DNA of 6,487 nucleotides from Woeseia sp. (lineage in GTDB: Bacteria; Pseudomonadota; Gammaproteobacteria; Steroidobacterales; Woeseiaceae): positions 1 to 6,487 of the forward strand of contig QIHS01000337.1 of NCBI GenBank assembly GCA_003229095.1, read 5' to 3'. Shown in pieces: positions 1 to 5,779 of the stretch (position 1 is the first letter of the stretch; the number at the start of each line of letters is the position of its first letter). The notes under the pieces are model-generated. The model was given only the letters and a program-made list of their open reading frames with translations. It searched no databases and was not told the origin of the DNA. Position numbers and translations under genes: made by a program.

Positions 1-78
1 CGGGGATGCTCAGGATGCAAAGTAGGCTCAACAGTGTTTCAATCGCCGTGGGCGCGATGGAATAGGCTCTTTATTTGT
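1..78 (+). mobile_element. IS91-family element 3' end (oriIS-like), copy A, with transposase tail
   Basis: The first 25 bases encode the end of an IS91-type transposase (reading GDAQDAK, stop TAG at 23-25); the rest of that gene lies left of the window. Bases 2-81 match 5006-5085 at 75 of 80 positions, and in that second copy the same sequence follows a recognisable transposase C-terminus. After the stop codon lies a small hairpin: ATCGC at 42-46 pairs with GCGAT at 54-58, and TC 39-40 can pair with GA 60-61 across one mismatch. IS91 elements initiate rolling-circle transposition at the end downstream of the transposase, so this is read as oriIS. Similarity to copy B stops right after GTCTT, and the flank at 79-82 is CTTA, close to the CTTG/GTTC-type target known for IS91. 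The exact last base is inferred from the two-copy comparison. Confidence 0.72.
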
Positions 79-132
79 CTTACTACCCCGCGCGATGATC
101 GAACAGGCGTTTTCAACAAACATGAGTGACCA

Positions 133-1248
133 GTGAAACTTCGATATAAAATTATTAACGGCTTCCTGGCCCTCCTGGGGTTGGCCGTTGTTGCACTCGC
201 TATCACAATTAGCTACACGTCCGAGTGCACGCCGCCGCCAAGCGTTGCTGCTGATGCGGATACGATGAAAGCCATTGTCTCACGATGCTACGGCGGACCT
301 GAGACACTTGAGTACCTTGACGTCAAGAAACCGAAACCGGGACCGAAAGACGTCATCGTCGAGGTTAAAGCCGCAGCCGTGAATCCGCTCGACTACCACT
401 ACATGCGAGGATCCCCTTACCTGATGCGTCTCTCCGCAGGAATTGGTAAGCCGAGTGATCAGCGAATGGGTGTCGATTTCGCGGGCGTGGTCTCCGAGGT
501 TGGAGACGACGTGACGAAATTCGCTGTCGGCGATGCGGTGTTTGGGGGAGGAAGCGGTGCCTTCGCCAACTACCTGCTAATCCCTGAGAATCGCGCGATT
601 GCCGCGAAGCCCGTTAGCATCAGCTTCGAAGACGCCGCTGCCGTTGGGATTGCCGCAGTGACCGCTCTACAGGCACTGCGCGACGATGGCAGGCTGGTGG
701 CTGGCGAAAAAGTCTTGATCAATGGTGCATCGGGTGGCGTTGGAACGTATGCGGTGCAAATCGCGAAAGCGCTCGGTGCCGAAGTGCATGGAGTTTGTAG
801 TACGCGCAATGTCGAGATGGTGCGCGCACTCGGTGCCGACCACGTTTTCGACTATAAGAACGAAAACTACACCGAGAGCGGCAACGAGTACGACCTGATT
901 ATTGACATGGTGGGCAACCAGTCTCTGACCGCGAATCGCCGTGTGCTCAAACCGCAAGGACGCATGGTGCTCGTCGGCGGTCCAAAGGGAAACTGGGTCG
1001 CACCGCTGTGGTCGCCGTTGAAAGCCGTAATGCTGTCGCCGTTCATAGGCCAGGACATTGGCATGATGTTGACCGAACTGCGCGGTGACGATCTCGAATA
1101 CCTTGCCGGCCTAATGACTGGCGGTCGCCTGGCGTCACGGATTGACACTCGATACTCGTTAGCCGACACCGCTGAGGCCTTGCGATACCTCGAAACGCAG
1201 CGCGCGCGTGGCAAGGTCATCATCACGATGGACCCAATAACGGAGTAA
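133..1248 (+). CDS. Membrane-anchored NAD(P)-dependent alcohol dehydrogenase / quinone oxidoreductase-like (MDR superfamily)
   Basis: This 371-residue medium-chain dehydrogenase/reductase probably uses NAD(P)H to reduce or oxidise a carbonyl, enone or quinone; the substrate cannot be told from sequence. Residues 1-5 are basic and residues 7-28 form one hydrophobic helix, so the enzyme is likely tethered to the inner membrane; the catalytic body starts near residue 45 (MKAIV). Typical MDR landmarks follow: AAAVNPLDYHYMRG (80-93), GVDFAGVVSEVG (113-124), the Rossmann glycine motif NGASGGVG (197-204) and a closing RARGKVIIT (357-365). The catalytic and structural zinc cysteines of classical alcohol dehydrogenases are absent, which fits the zinc-independent branch. 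The GTG start at 133 keeps the whole membrane segment, but its ribosome binding site is weak (GAGTGA at 125-130); a four-codon ATG reading (122-136) overlaps it. It is the first gene after transposon end A and so may be transcribed from it. Family call firm, anchor likely, substrate unknown. Confidence 0.93.
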   Translation: MKLRYKIINGFLALLGLAVVALAITISYTSECTPPPSVAADADTMKAIVSRCYGGPETLEYLDVKKPKPGPKDVIVEVKAAAVNPLDYHYMRGSPYLMRLSAGIGKPSDQRMGVDFAGVVSEVGDDVTKFAVGDAVFGGGSGAFANYLLIPENRAIAAKPVSISFEDAAAVGIAAVTALQALRDDGRLVAGEKVLINGASGGVGTYAVQIAKALGAEVHGVCSTRNVEMVRALGADHVFDYKNENYTESGNEYDLIIDMVGNQSLTANRRVLKPQGRMVLVGGPKGNWVAPLWSPLKAVMLSPFIGQDIGMMLTELRGDDLEYLAGLMTGGRLASRIDTRYSLADTAEALRYLETQRARGKVIITMDPITE

Positions 1249-1575
1249 AAGGCATTCGATGGTTCGGATAAGGTTTGGTCGAGAAATCCTGCTGTTGCGT
1301 TCAGCACGCTTTCAGGCTTCCGGGTTACAATTGGCGCGTAATCGGGGTCGAACCGCAATTTGGTAGTGACTGGCATGCGGTATGGAAACCCGGTTGATCG
1401 ACAAACTGGTCGGATAAGAAACTGACAGCGAATCGCGGCGCGACCCCTACCGTTTTGTCAAATTCCGCCGTACATTGGTTTGGATAAGTCTGTTCCGCTT
1501 TCTTCTGTGAAGCAGTCCAACGATGTTCGGTCGCTGGCGTGATACGTTGGTGGTGAAATTAGGAGGATCTGACGA
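1249..1575. other. Intergenic stretch, no gene recognised
   Basis: All frames are short here. A reading from the ATG at 1259 gives about 35 Arg-rich residues that I do not recognise and that lacks a ribosome binding site. The minus-strand frame open through this area continues deep into the dehydrogenase gene as its shadow. No T-rich hairpin terminator follows the dehydrogenase stop. The only clear signal is the Shine-Dalgarno sequence at 1561-1566 serving the next gene. The stretch may hold decayed coding sequence. Confidence 0.5.
1561..1566 (+). promoter_or_regulatory. Ribosome binding site, AGGAGG
   Basis: A perfect AGGAGG lies nine bases before the ATG at 1576. It decides that start and favours the 116-residue frame over the overlapping frame that opens at 1523. 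Confidence 0.85.
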
Positions 1576-1926
1576 ATGGGACTTCTTGCATCTTTGGCGG
1601 GACTTCGAACCAGCAACAAGAAAACAGTGGCAGGTAAAAGCGCCTGCAAATCGAGCAAGTACCGCGGTGTTCAGGTCAATGCGAACGACGCAGATTGTTG
1701 CATGGCGGTGAAAACCGTGGCGGGCAAGCGATTTCTCAGCGACGATGTACCCAAGCTGCCGCTAGCCGCCTGCGATGCGGATAAATGTCAGTGCACGTAC
1801 GAGCTCCATCAGAAACGGCGCTCGGACATCAGGCGCGCGTCGGATGTAGGATACGACATCGCCAGTCAGTATTGCGAACAAAACAATCGAAACAGCAGTT
1901 CGACGGGTCGGCGTTTCGACGATTAG
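1576..1926 (+). CDS. Small conserved Cys/Arg-rich protein of unknown function
   Basis: This is a soluble 116-residue protein with no signal peptide or membrane segment. Its layout is one I know from many proteobacterial hypothetical proteins: a variable, lysine-rich start, then YRGV (29-32) leading into a segment with CC (41-42) and AxxAGKRFLS (46-55), a short LPLAACD (61-67), and a signature of the form CxCxYxxHxxRRSDxRRxSDxG (71-92), ending in a polar tail with GRR. The paired cysteines plus His and Arg suggest a small metal- or nucleic-acid-binding fold, but the family has no function I can name. A perfect AGGAGG nine bases upstream fixes the start. It is separated from the dehydrogenase by over 300 bases and is probably transcribed alone. 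Reality as a gene is well supported; function is unknown. Confidence 0.8.
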   Translation: MGLLASLAGLRTSNKKTVAGKSACKSSKYRGVQVNANDADCCMAVKTVAGKRFLSDDVPKLPLAACDADKCQCTYELHQKRRSDIRRASDVGYDIASQYCEQNNRNSSSTGRRFDD

Positions 1927-2370
1927 CGACGCTATGTCAAACGGATATCGATGCTATGGAAAAAGTCTGTTCTAGTTAAATGTGCGCCCCCAATCACAAT
2001 AATAAGAAATAGAAACAGGCGCATCCAGAGCCGTAGTCAAAACGATTGTGTGTCATCGCAGGTTACCGCAGTCCTATCGGTAGAGAACATAGCTACGGCA
2101 CCAGGCGACTGAGCAAATTGGCTTGCAAAACCTTCGCAACGTCTGTCTGGTCGCCGTTTGGATCCGACGACGTTACGCTGACCATTCCCTCCGGGCGGGA
2201 CGTGACGATATTAATGTACTTTCCAAACTCCGTATCCAGTCGCTTGTCCGCGGATCATTTTATCCACATCATGAACTCCACGCAGCAAATACCCGCTCAA
2301 ACGGGCTGAAACGGCGCGGACGCTTTTGGAAGATTGAGTTAGCGAATTCGTTTTTGCTGGTAGATAATAG

Positions 2371-2474
2371 GCAATGGGATGGACTCCTTCTCACCTTACA
2401 AATCGGCGTCGACGCGCCAGAATAGTAAATGAGAAATAGCCGTTCAAAAGATGAGGAAGAGTCCATCCCATTGC
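2371..2474. repeat. 104-bp near-palindrome (27-bp inverted repeats)
   Basis: The arms 2371-2397 and 2448-2474 are inverted copies of each other with 24 of 27 positions identical, the outer 16 positions being perfect (arm begins GCAATGGGATGGACTC). Pairing can continue inward with CGGC at 2404-2407 against GCCG at 2440-2443 after a one-base shift, and the centre contains a further GGCG/CGCC hairpin. The flanks (ATAATAG on the left, TTACGAA on the right) show no target-site duplication. It could be a miniature inverted-repeat element, the folded end of a mobile cassette, or a structured RNA. It does not carry the core sites of a standard integron attC. Confidence 0.75.
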
Positions 2475-2661
2475 TTACGAATGACGAGCAGTCGTTGATC
2501 CCGTCGATACGGCCACTGGTCTTAGGAGCGAAATCTGAATAGCTGCAATGCCAGGCATCTACTGATTACTTCCAGTTCGGCAATGTGAGACACAACAATT
2601 GCAAGAAATGGTTTCATCTCGGACAGGGGAAACGGGCCTACCCGCAGAAGCACATTTTGTT

Positions 2662-2667
2662 GAGAGG
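2662..2667 (+). promoter_or_regulatory. Ribosome binding site, GAGAGG
   Basis: GAGAGG lies eight bases before the GTG at 2676. An in-frame TGA at 2661-2663 excludes any start further upstream, so this site fixes the GTG start. Confidence 0.7.
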
Positions 2668-2675
2668 TTGTTGTT

Positions 2676-3545
2676 GTGAATATCAAAGTCGTAGCAGTCC
2701 TGTTAGTCAATCTGATTCTCTATCCCTTTACTGCCTTTGCTCAAGCGCCTGAGCTATTTATCCCGGTAACTGGATCGGAAGAAGCAATTGTCCAAGCCAA
2801 GAACGCGTATTTCTTAAAAAAAGAATTGTATTTCGCAAAGCGCCATCGAATCGTTCGCATTAACACAGATCTGTTGCTTCAGGACGAAAAGTCGCGCGCA
2901 CAGATTATCGCCAATTTATTTGATGACGTTACGTTCACTTATGAAGTAACTGAGCGAGATATCAAACCAGACCAGCTGGGCGCTAGACTAAGGGCTCGAT
3001 TCACGAATCCGCCCACGGGGTTGGTGCGTGACTTCATGAATGTCGGCAGTGGCATGACTCTCAGCGCTGCAGAGTCGTTACTCGACGATGTGTACGGTTT
3101 ATCAATACTCGGCGCGCTATACGTACATGACGCCAGGAGAGACCGATTCTGGCCAGCGTACTTGTTTACTAATTATGCCCCCGGTCGCCCCAGTTCCGAG
3201 GTTCGTCCGAAGAAGCTGCCCCCTTCGCATGCCACAACCTATGGTTTTTGGTCGAATATTTTAGATCCGTTTTCAAATGACAAGTACTTCCTACGATCAA
3301 TCCCAGGTGACCCCCAATATCATGTGGTTTGGCAAATCGACTATTCCAAGACCTTCGCCAAGCCAGATCATCCCGGAGATGAAATCATGTGGCCGGAGGA
3401 GCGGAGACTTGAGAATGAGTCGAATCGTCTCGCCCATGCAGAATTTCTTTTGTCCCTGGGACCCAATCCCCGGGAGGCCACCGAGCATCGCGACCTCTAT
3501 GCGTACAGAGACTCTCTTGAAGATAAGTCGAGTAAGGGAAATTAG
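2676..3545 (+). CDS. Secreted protein of unknown function
   Basis: This 289-residue protein is probably exported. It has a lysine at residue 4, a hydrophobic core at 5-20 and a signal peptidase site after AFA (20-22), and the mature part has no further membrane helix and no cysteine. The segment RHRIVRINTDLL (57-68) followed by NLFDDVTFTYEVTERD (80-95) resembles the propeptide start of secreted zinc metalloproteases of marine gammaproteobacteria, as I recall them, but no HExxH zinc site follows. So it is either a relative lacking the protease domain or a coincidental match. The second half is rich in Pro, Arg, Trp and Tyr (for example FWPAYLFTNYAPG, 158-170) and I do not recognise it. The start is GTG with a good GAGAGG site. 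The gene faces the minus-strand secreted protein genes convergently. A gene is likely; function unassigned. Confidence 0.72.
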   Translation: MNIKVVAVLLVNLILYPFTAFAQAPELFIPVTGSEEAIVQAKNAYFLKKELYFAKRHRIVRINTDLLLQDEKSRAQIIANLFDDVTFTYEVTERDIKPDQLGARLRARFTNPPTGLVRDFMNVGSGMTLSAAESLLDDVYGLSILGALYVHDARRDRFWPAYLFTNYAPGRPSSEVRPKKLPPSHATTYGFWSNILDPFSNDKYFLRSIPGDPQYHVVWQIDYSKTFAKPDHPGDEIMWPEERRLENESNRLAHAEFLLSLGPNPREATEHRDLYAYRDSLEDKSSKGN

Positions 3546-3584
3546 ACGTTCGGAAAAGTTAGAAGATTTACGTCGGAGCAATTA

Positions 3585-3782
3585 CTACGGCCAGCTGTTA
3601 TCAACAAAACCGCGCTCAATACACGTCGATCTGCAAGTCATTACTCCGCCAATATTGTAGGCGAAAGTGTTTTTACCGCAAGTGACTCCACCGCCACTGC
3701 ACGGACTACCGCATCCCGATATGCTAGATGTACCGCAATTGCCAGCGCAATTGCATTCTGCGCCGATTGGCGGAACACACAT
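3585..3782 (-). CDS. Short Cys/Gly-rich ORF, possibly second gene of a pair or displaced C-terminus
   Basis: This 65-residue reading has nine cysteines (2, 10, 12, 16, 24, 28, 35, 50, 54) in a Gly/Ser-rich setting, with the core CNCAGNCG (10-17). Spaced cysteines of this kind suggest a disulfide-stabilised extracellular peptide or domain, or the core of a modified peptide, though no maturation enzyme is nearby. It begins 22 bases after the stop of the secreted protein encoded upstream on the same strand, with AGGA 12 bases before its ATG, a poor spacing. Its frame differs from that of the upstream gene, and a stop (TAA) lies in its own frame just before the ATG. It could therefore be a coupled small gene, or the former C-terminal domain of the upstream protein cut off by a frameshift. 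It may also be a chance open frame. Confidence 0.4.
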   Translation of the reverse strand: MCVPPIGAECNCAGNCGTSSISGCGSPCSGGGVTCGKNTFAYNIGGVMTCRSTCIERGFVDNSWP

Positions 3783-3804
3783 GCAACCGGCTTATCCTGC
3801 AGGG

Positions 3805-4428
3805 CTAAGGTCCGCCTCCACCAACGCTGGTTCTTTGACCGAACATGTCGCGGTGGAAGTTCAATGGCCAAGAATAAATCGAATTGTGGTCGAAGGACGA
3901 CATGTGACGTTTTTGTACCGGCTGAGGATCCGTACGGGCAAGCATGATCCCGTCGTCAACGATGACTACCTGCGAAAAGTTTCTCCAACGATTTGGAATT
4001 TCCGGTGATTTAAAATCACCGCTCACTGAGAGAGCAAGCGCTAACGAACAATCTTCAGATTCCACGACCAAGCCAGAGATTGTTTCCACAACTCTGGCTT
4101 GTTTTAGAGTAACGGGTGCCGGTTCTGTCAAGCGGGTAGTACCGACAAACAGTTTCACATCATCGGCATATCCGTCTCCGTCATAGTCAAATGCGGCTGC
4201 GATTCTTCCCAGAACATCCGCACCAATCAAAACCGTTGCGTCAAGATAGGTCTTACTACCGTCCTTAACATTCTGTGCTAGCTCGACCGTGTCAGGGGCA
4301 GGACAAATAGAAGGGTCGCCTTGCTGTTCCGACTCAAAAATCGGATCTTGGGCTTGATCCGCAGACACTGATGTCCAAACAAGAAAAAGGAGGAAATACC
4401 GTGCAAGGTTGCTGCAGGACTGGAACAT
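3805..4428 (-). CDS. Secreted protein with calcium-binding-type DxDGDG loop
   Basis: The 207-residue product starts with a signal peptide: an Arg at 10, a hydrophobic stretch at 11-19 and a likely cleavage after VSA (21-23). Residues 80-90 read FDYDGDGYADD, the DxDGDGxxDD loop seen in FG-GAP, dockerin and EF-hand proteins, and it is followed by VKLFVGT as in FG-GAP blades, so calcium binding outside the cytoplasm is a reasonable inference. The rest (for example VETISGLVVESEDC, 114-127) is not a family I recognise. The start is fixed by AGGAG seven bases upstream of the ATG. The end is odd: a GGGGP run and then a stop, followed at once by a Cys-rich frame, so the natural C-terminus may have been lost. 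It is transcribed convergently with the secreted 289-residue protein and divergently from the small gene at 4611. No function can be given beyond export and a probable calcium loop. Confidence 0.75.
   Translation of the reverse strand: MFQSCSNLARYFLLFLVWTSVSADQAQDPIFESEQQGDPSICPAPDTVELAQNVKDGSKTYLDATVLIGADVLGRIAAAFDYDGDGYADDVKLFVGTTRLTEPAPVTLKQARVVETISGLVVESEDCSLALALSVSGDFKSPEIPNRWRNFSQVVIVDDGIMLARTDPQPVQKRHMSSFDHNSIYSWPLNFHRDMFGQRTSVGGGGP
4003..4021. repeat. Perfect 19-bp palindrome within the secreted-protein gene
   Basis: Arms of nine bases (CGGTGATTT and AAATCACCG) flank a single central A. It lies inside the coding sequence of the minus-strand secreted protein, over residues around SGDFKSPE. 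It may be a protein-binding site or a chance palindrome; the position inside a gene favours chance or an mRNA hairpin. Confidence 0.6.
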
Positions 4429-4610
4429 TGTCTTTCTCCTCTGCTGAGAGGAATGGATGCTGCCGAATTATCGTCACTTGGCTATCTACTCTATGTGTTT
4501 TAGAGCATTTGGGGTATACACGCAATAGAGTGATGGTTGATAGCGCATCCGGAAAGGAATATCGTAAGTATTCTCGCGGCTTTTTCGGTCAGTGCTAGTA
4601 TGAAATAACG
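4429..4610. promoter_or_regulatory. Divergent intergenic region
   Basis: These 182 bases separate the minus-strand secreted-protein gene from the + strand small gene. The Shine-Dalgarno sequence AGGAG for the minus gene is the complement of 4436-4440. Toward the + gene, TGCTAGTAT at 4593-4601 resembles an extended -10 box, which would put transcription start almost at the ATG; no good -35 accompanies it. An inverted repeat CTCTA/TAGAG lies at 4489-4493 and 4501-4505 and could be an operator. All promoter calls here are weak. Confidence 0.35.
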
Positions 4611-4798
4611 ATGAGTATTGCAGGCGAAATTAGGGGAATAATCTCAGAATTTGACGCGATCATTCACCAGTCGAGCACGACCGCAGAGGATGACGAACGC
4701 CTTGATGTACTGGAAAGCCAAGGCCGGAAGATATACGACCAAAGCACCGAGGCGCAGCGTTCAGAGAACAACGTCGTTTTTATATTTTTTTTAAAACG
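4611..4798 (+). pseudogene. Truncated small gene, 3' end lost at IS91-like junction
   Basis: From the ATG at 4611 a polar, acidic and probably helical sequence runs for about 54 residues (MSIAGEIRGIISEFDAIIHQ at the start, TAEDDERLDVLESQGRKIYD in the middle) and then changes abruptly to hydrophobic residues read from a T-rich tract at 4777-4792, before a stop at 4818-4820. Directly after this tract the transposase C-terminus is readable in another frame, so the transposon fragment seems to have replaced the natural end of this gene. I place the junction somewhere in 4773-4810. There is no Shine-Dalgarno sequence before the ATG. I do not recognise the family; the acidic helical start alone does not assign a function. 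Confidence 0.45.
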
Positions 4799-5029
4799 GT
4801 TGATTTTCACCAGAGACTGAAACGAGTGTTCAATATTGACGTTGAGACCTGCCGGATCTGCGGTGGTAACGCGAAGGTGGCCGTTCCTGCGCATCCATGC
4901 GCCCACGGCATTCGTGCGTCCTTGCACATCATTACTGGTATCGAAGACCCCGCGGTCATCAGCAAGATACTGAACTATCTGCAGGAGCAATCGCCCCTGG
5001 ATTCAGGGGATGCTCAGGATACAAAGTAA
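4799..5029 (+). pseudogene. IS91-family transposase, C-terminal fragment (copy B)
   Basis: The last ~75 codons of an IS91-type rolling-circle transposase are readable: QRLKRVFNIDVETCRICGG (4811-4867), then ITGIEDPAVISKILNYLQEQ and a short tail to the TAA at 5027-5029. The QRLKRVF, VETCxxCGG and IEDPAVIxKIL pattern is the usual end of these proteins, where the Cys pair forms part of a small zinc-binding element. The catalytic HUH and Tyr region is missing, so the fragment is inactive. Between CGGNAKV and the IEDPAV block there are roughly 17 residues rich in Pro, His and Ala, longer than in most members I remember. A GTG at 4826 could act as a start but is internal to the original gene. The 5' break follows a T-rich tract. 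Confidence 0.82.
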
Positions 5030-5082
5030 GCTCAACAGTGTTTCAATCGCCGTGGGTGCGATGGAATAGGCCCTTTATTCGT
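5030..5082 (+). mobile_element. IS91-family 3' end (oriIS-like), copy B
   Basis: The sequence after the transposase stop repeats copy A at the left edge of the window. The hairpin ATCGC 5046-5050 with GCGAT 5058-5062 is kept; the single loop difference leaves the stem intact. The shared sequence ends at GT (5081-5082), followed by CTTG at 5083-5086, which is the tetranucleotide reported next to IS91 insertions. I infer that 5082 is the terminal base of the element and that DNA to the right is target or captured sequence. Confidence 0.7.
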
Positions 5083-5086
5083 CTTG

Positions 5087-5258
5087 CACCCATTGGTATC
5101 TTACTTGCTGTTATTTTCCATATTCGAAAATATGATTTATGGTTCAATATAGCTGCTCACGGATTTTCTATTCGGTTTGTATTTGCTAAATTAGGTGCTT
5201 GAAATACGCAACAAACCATATACAAACCGTTGTGTGTAATCACGAAACGGAAATTGAA
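5087..5258. other. AT-rich leader of a foreign cassette
   Basis: Base composition drops sharply just after the transposon end. A short frame ending at 5202 reads like the tail of a protein but continues upstream into the transposon and has no start of its own. A perfect inverted repeat sits at 5173-5182 and 5220-5229. The stretch GCTTGAAATACGCAACAAAC followed by a GTTGTGTGTAAT block resembles a sequence I recall from between genes in Bacteroidetes genomes; this is memory, not a search result. Confidence 0.5.
5173..5229. repeat. Inverted repeat CGGTTTGTAT / ATACAAACCG
   Basis: Ten-base arms at 5173-5182 and 5220-5229 are perfect inverted copies around a 37-base centre that contains a further ACAAACC (5211-5217) able to pair with the same arm. 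It sits 30 bases upstream of the AT-rich gene. It could be a cassette-boundary recombination site or an mRNA leader structure. Confidence 0.65.
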
Positions 5259-5762
5259 ATGAATAATAAATTTAGAGAAGAACAGAAATTTACACAATGG
5301 TGGCTTTGGTTGATTTTAGTCGGAATAGGAATTTTACCGATTTTCGGAATTTTCAAACAACTAATTATTGGGGGAAAGTTTGGAGATAAGCCAATGTCTG
5401 ACTTCGGACTTATCCTTTTTAGTTTATTTATTTTTGCTCTAATAGCAATGTTCTGGTTTATGCGACTGAAAACTGAAATTGACCAAAAAGGAATACGAGT
5501 TAATTTCTTCCCTTTCACTAAAAAACAAGTAAGTTGGAAAGAAATAAGGAATACTGAAATTGTGAATTACGGTTTTGTTGGAGGCTGGGGAATACGACTT
5601 GGAACGAAATACGGAACTGTTTATAATACGAAAGGAAAAATCGGACTTGCTATTGAATTGAATAATGGAAAGAAATTTTTAATTGGAACTCAAAAAGAAA
5701 CAGAACTAAATAGAATAATGAATGAAATAAAGCCAGCGGGTAACAAAGTACTTAAAAAATAG
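5259..5762 (+). CDS. Two-helix membrane protein with PH-like C-terminal domain, Bacteroidetes-like (DUF6141-like)
   Basis: The 167-residue protein has a short polar start (NNKFREEQKF), two membrane helices (about residues 12-34 and 49-69) and a cytoplasmic beta-rich tail with KTEIDQKGIRVNFFPF, KKQVSWKEI, NYGFVGGWGIRLG and LNNGKKFLIGTQ. This matches my memory of the DUF6141 group of bacterial PH-like membrane proteins, common in Bacteroidetes; no biochemical role is known to me. The gene is only about one-third G+C by a rough count and rich in Lys, Ile and Asn, unlike its neighbours. I chose the ATG at 5259 over an in-frame upstream start at 5199 because the extra residues fall in the repeat-containing leader. 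No Shine-Dalgarno sequence precedes it, which is usual for Bacteroidetes but not for proteobacteria, so its expression here is uncertain. It is the only gene of the AT-rich segment and appears complete. Confidence 0.85.
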   Translation: MNNKFREEQKFTQWWLWLILVGIGILPIFGIFKQLIIGGKFGDKPMSDFGLILFSLFIFALIAMFWFMRLKTEIDQKGIRVNFFPFTKKQVSWKEIRNTEIVNYGFVGGWGIRLGTKYGTVYNTKGKIGLAIELNNGKKFLIGTQKETELNRIMNEIKPAGNKVLKK

Positions 5763-5779
5763 CGGTCTAAGTGCTTAAA
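5746..5779. repeat. Direct repeats AAGTACTTAAA / AAGTGCTTAAA at cassette end
   Basis: Two 11-base direct repeats with one difference lie at 5746-5756 and 5769-5779, spanning the stop codon of the AT-rich gene. A ten-base palindrome CCAAGCTTGG follows at 5780-5789, after which composition returns to that of the surroundings. They probably mark the right boundary of the foreign segment. Confidence 0.55.

Larger units (their letters stand above)
1927..2675. other. Gene-poor stretch containing a long near-palindrome
   Basis: About 750 bases hold no gene I can support. Two overlapping + strand frames (2046-2309 and 2123-2425) and a minus frame (2269-2466) are open, but none has a Shine-Dalgarno sequence, a recognisable motif or a protein-like composition. 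A 37-codon reading begins at 2429 and is also unconvincing. The feature of note is the inverted repeat at 2371-2474, annotated separately. The last 150 bases should contain the promoter of the gene at 2676, but I see no convincing -35/-10 pair. Confidence 0.5.

Noticed and set aside
867..1376. Long minus-strand open frame of 169 codons
   Set aside because: It overlaps the well-supported dehydrogenase gene on the other strand, has no ribosome binding site and no recognisable motif; it is a shadow frame.
2046..2425. Two overlapping + strand frames in the gene-poor stretch
   Set aside because: They exclude each other, lack Shine-Dalgarno sequences, and the second runs into the near-palindrome; composition does not look protein-like.
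2371..2474. Integron attC site
   Set aside because: The long imperfect palindrome is suggestive, but the ends do not carry RYYYAAC and GTTRRRY cores and no integron integrase or cassette array is seen.
3667..4008. + strand open frame of 113 codons, Pro- and His-rich
   Set aside because: It is antisense to the signal-peptide-bearing secreted protein and the Cys-rich ORF, and has no ribosome binding site.
4771..4800. Rho-independent terminator at the T-rich tract
   Set aside because: The sequence before the T-run forms only an imperfect, loopless hairpin (AACAAC/GTCGTT), so termination is not supported.
4664..4990. Minus-strand open frame of 108 codons
   Set aside because: It is antisense to the transposase C-terminus and to the small gene at 4611; a common false gene call over IS91 transposase ends.
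4897..5202. + strand frame of 101 codons spanning the transposon end and the AT-rich leader
   Set aside because: It is out of frame with the recognisable transposase C-terminus and is a read-through across the junction; the AT-rich tail may be a gene fragment but cannot be shown.
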